A stretch of 64,000 nt of DNA from Cheilinus undulatus (Eukaryota; Chordata; Actinopteri; Labriformes; Labridae): contig NC_054866.1 of NCBI RefSeq assembly GCF_018320785.1, positions 13,563,885 through 13,627,884 of the forward strand, given 5' to 3'. Shown here piece by piece: positions 61,768 through 64,000 of the stretch (its first letter is position 1; each line of letters starts with the position of its first letter). The translations under genes were made by a program, and so were the position numbers. Under the pieces are notes generated by a model, which did not search any database, was not told the DNA's origin, and saw only the letters and a list, made by a program, of their open reading frames with translations.

Positions 61768-61779
61768 GAAAGTGAAACT
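61768..61779 (-). promoter_or_regulatory. xaf1: Interferon-stimulated response element (ISRE) of xaf1
   Basis: On the gene strand the site reads AGTTTCACTTTC, an exact match to the ISRE consensus AGTTTCNNTTTC bound by ISGF3 and IRFs. It lies 64 bp upstream of the xaf1 ATG, within the expected promoter or first-exon zone. XAF1 is an interferon-stimulated gene in mammals, so position and function agree. Confidence 0.82.
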
Positions 61780-61939
61780 GTCTGCAGCATTACCCTATGT
61801 TGTTGTTTGTGAATGTGCCAGGAGATGGCGCCAAAGATCTGCTTTCAACGTTTCAAAGGTGTTTCACTGAACTCTGAACTTTTGGACTAAGGTCAACTAA
61901 CCTCAAACTACAAGCAGGGAAATTAAAACACATATCAGA

Positions 61940-62190
61940 CAGGGTCTTCTGTGGAGTTTGCATAATGCATGCATTGGCTCTCTCCTGAAACCCCTTTTCT
62001 CCCAAAGTCCAAAGAAATGCTCAGTAAGATTAGTGATTGTAAATTTAAGTGTGGGTATGTTCCTGCCTTGCTTGTTCATCTTTGTATATCAGGCCTGTGA
62101 CTGATGAAAAGTCCAGGATGTACCCAGCCTCCCACCCTTTGACAGCTGGGATTGGATGCCCCACGACCCCAAAGGACGGTAGGCAGTGTA
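61940..62190 (+). repeat. Dispersed fish repeat (retroposon tail type)
   Basis: Segments GTGGAGTTTGCATAATGCAT, CCAAAGTCCAAAGAAATGCT, CAGTAAGATTAGTGATTGT, GGCCTGTGACTGATGAAAAG, CCAGGATGTACCCAGCCTCC and CAGCTGGGATTGGATGCCCC follow the fixed order of a high-copy fish repeat. It sits about 240 bp upstream of the xaf1 start. Confidence 0.65.
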
Positions 62191-62470
62191 GATCATTGCC
62201 AAAGAAAATACCAACTTGCTTACCAGAAAGTTCCTATAAAGGTCTTTAGGTAAGATGCTATACATAGGCTGTAGGCCCATTCTGTTTGGATTTCGTCAAT
62301 GACAACAATTTAGAAGGGGGGAAATGTTGGGAACCACTGGTGTAGTTAGATGTTTGAAAAAAAAAAAAAGAAAAAGCACACAGTTGAAACTAGTCGATAT
62401 TTCGACAAATACTGAGAGAAATACCTTTTCTGGAGTTTTTTTGTTTTGTTTCTTTCTTTCAAAAACTACG

Positions 62471-63663
62471 ATGTTTCACAAAGTTGAATTCCTGGTCAAC
62501 AAAACAGTTGCAGTGGTGCCACAAATTTGGTTCTGCGATGGTGTCACCTACTGGCCAAATTATAGAAGCAATGACAGAGTGGAAAGAGAGGGGAAAAGTG
62601 CAGAGGAGCCTGGATCTGACAATTATGTATTAGTATTCAATTGGTTATTTGAAGCCCAAATTAAAATGTATGTTTAGATCACTACTTTGAGGCTCGACAA
62701 CAGATGAAAAAACCTCTGATGTACAACACATCAGACTTGCAGTCTGCAGAGGAAGAGGAGGAAATGAGATCTAAGAGAAAGCCAAAGCAAATGTAAGTAA
62801 AGATATATTTTTCCATATTTTGCAAAAGCACATTAATATTTTGACCTGTTAGATTCATAACTAAATGAATCTCTGTCTGAGCAAACAGTTGCCTTATAAA
62901 CCACTGTAACTACATTTCTTTGGGTTGGGGCATTTTGATCTAATGTTTAATACTCAGTCTTAGGACACTGGACTCTTATCCTGTGAACGTCCTGCTACAT
63001 GATATGCCAATAAGATTTTATTATTTATTATTAAATTATTATCATATTTATTAATTTATTATTTTATTACTCCGATTACTGTAATTGAGGAGTTTTTTGT
63101 GTGCTTGTACTTTTTTTAATACATTTAGAAACCACTAATTTGACTTTTAGTCTGGGGAAGTATTTCACTTCATTACATTTTAAAAAGCATCAATTACTGA
63201 GTAAAAAACTCAAAGTCAAAAGGAGGAGGTTCTGGCTTTCTGACAACAGCATGAAGCTGTCAGGTACTTTGGCTTTGACTACACCTGAAGGTCAGTGGTG
63301 CAAAGTCAGAGAATGATTCCACATCTCATCCAAAAACAGCTGTGGCATCTGACTTTACTGTAAAGTACCTGAGTACAGTAATAGACCAGTAATTTTACTT
63401 CTACTCAGGTGAATCTGAACCAAATTAATGGTACTTTTACTCTTATTTAAACTTCTTTCACCACTGCATACCTCAACCTAACAATCCTAATCATCATTTA
63501 AGTCCTGCTCTCTGTTGTGTGTTCACACACCAACAACTTTCTGCCAACCATTTGTTTGTGTGTTTCTCTGCAGCCCCAAAAGAAGTCTCATAGACTGTGA
63601 CGACTTCACAACGTTTGAGGATAACTTACAGCACCTTAGGGTGCAGCAGATCTACAAACTTGG
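62471..63663 (+). pseudogene. Remnant of a repeat-associated, multi-copy metazoan coding family
   Basis: From ATG 62471 the frame gives KVEFLVNKTVAVVPQIW, then DGVTYWP and a basic stretch, to a stop at 62674-62676. This matches the N-terminal V.F.....EVVP..W....CYWPP module of many uncharacterised fish and invertebrate proteins. The module's next part (YFEARQQMKKPLMY, TSDLQSAEEEEE, RSKRKPKQ) follows in another frame to a good donor AT|GTAAGT at 62793. A later possible exon, 63574-63663 (KRSLIDCDDFTTFEDNLQHL), fits the phase. The frame break suggests decay, or an intron I cannot define. Function unknown. Confidence 0.4.
63355..63470. repeat. Fragment of the AGTAAAAGTA hAT-like MITE family
   Basis: GTACCTGAGTACAGTAATAG, TTTTACTTCTACTCAGGTGA, GGTACTTTTACTC and CTTTCACCACTGC are diverged relatives of the element at 28524-29106. 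The ends are not intact. Confidence 0.45.
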
Positions 63664-64000
63664 GTGAATAAATCAGAGTTTGAGTGCAGCTAGTTTACAG
63701 ATTACTGTGATGAGCTCAAGGAGCTCCTGCTTACATTTAAACCCACCTAGAACCCACTATAGCTGGAGCTTGTGTTTTCATTATTAACATCAACACTGAA
63801 TGACAAGATGCTGCTCAGATAATTCATGCTGAAGGTGATTTTTGTGTTGGTTTATTTCACACTACATAACCGTTCTCACGTTGTCCCTGCAGGAGACAGA
63901 GATCGCATTTAGGTGGGAGTGTGGCTACAGTATTTCCAGCCTTTGCTCCACCCTCCTGACTATGCCAAGGTGAGCAACATCACACCCATCACAAACTCCT

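Overview
This window is teleost fish genomic DNA. It holds compact multi-exon vertebrate genes with GT-AG introns, and its intergenic and intronic sequence is packed with fish-type transposons: Tc1/mariner, hAT-like MITEs, a tRNA-derived SINE, a Rex3/RTE-like LINE tail and a DIRS retrotransposon. It shows no bacterial operon, CRISPR array or rRNA, and I found no tRNA gene I trust. Exons were read by eye from splice sites, phase and family resemblance, with no database search.

Layout. (1) About 1275-16453, plus strand: the 3' part of a class I phosphatidylinositol transfer protein gene (pitpna-like). Its 5' exons lie left of the window. It uses an 8-nt microexon followed by a GC donor, and the next intron carries a nearly full-length DIRS element (2601-8418). 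(2) About 18780-22754, plus: an intact two-coding-exon zinc-finger gene of an uncharacterised fish type, with a serine/proline-rich internal repeat region. (3) 22755-30015: intergenic, mostly transposon debris, including a hAT-like MITE. (4) 30016-47324, plus: inpp5k, an inositol polyphosphate 5-phosphatase with a C-terminal SKICH domain, complete in 12 coding exons, with a second possible first exon at 33179-33411. (5) 47325-53991: intergenic, with Tc1 and Rex3-like remnants. (6) 61704-53992, minus: xaf1, complete in 7 coding exons (267 aa), with a canonical interferon-stimulated response element (ISRE) just upstream of its start codon. (7) 61705-64000: repeats and a possible multi-exon remnant of a repeat-associated coding family.

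The head-to-tail order pitpna then inpp5k matches the neighbouring human genes PITPNA and INPP5K at 17p13.3, which supports both names. These two act in phosphoinositide metabolism: one moves phosphatidylinositol between membranes and the other removes the 5-phosphate from PI(4,5)P2 and PI(3,4,5)P3. xaf1 is an interferon-linked pro-apoptotic zinc-finger protein and seems functionally separate.

The most notable points are the DIRS element (ITRs, internal complementary region and 3-nt overlap all visible; gag and RT broken, recombinase open), the microexon with GC donor, the changed membrane-docking tryptophan pair in the PITP, the phase-matched alternative first exon of inpp5k, the ISRE of xaf1, and the unnamed zinc-finger gene placed between pitpna and inpp5k.
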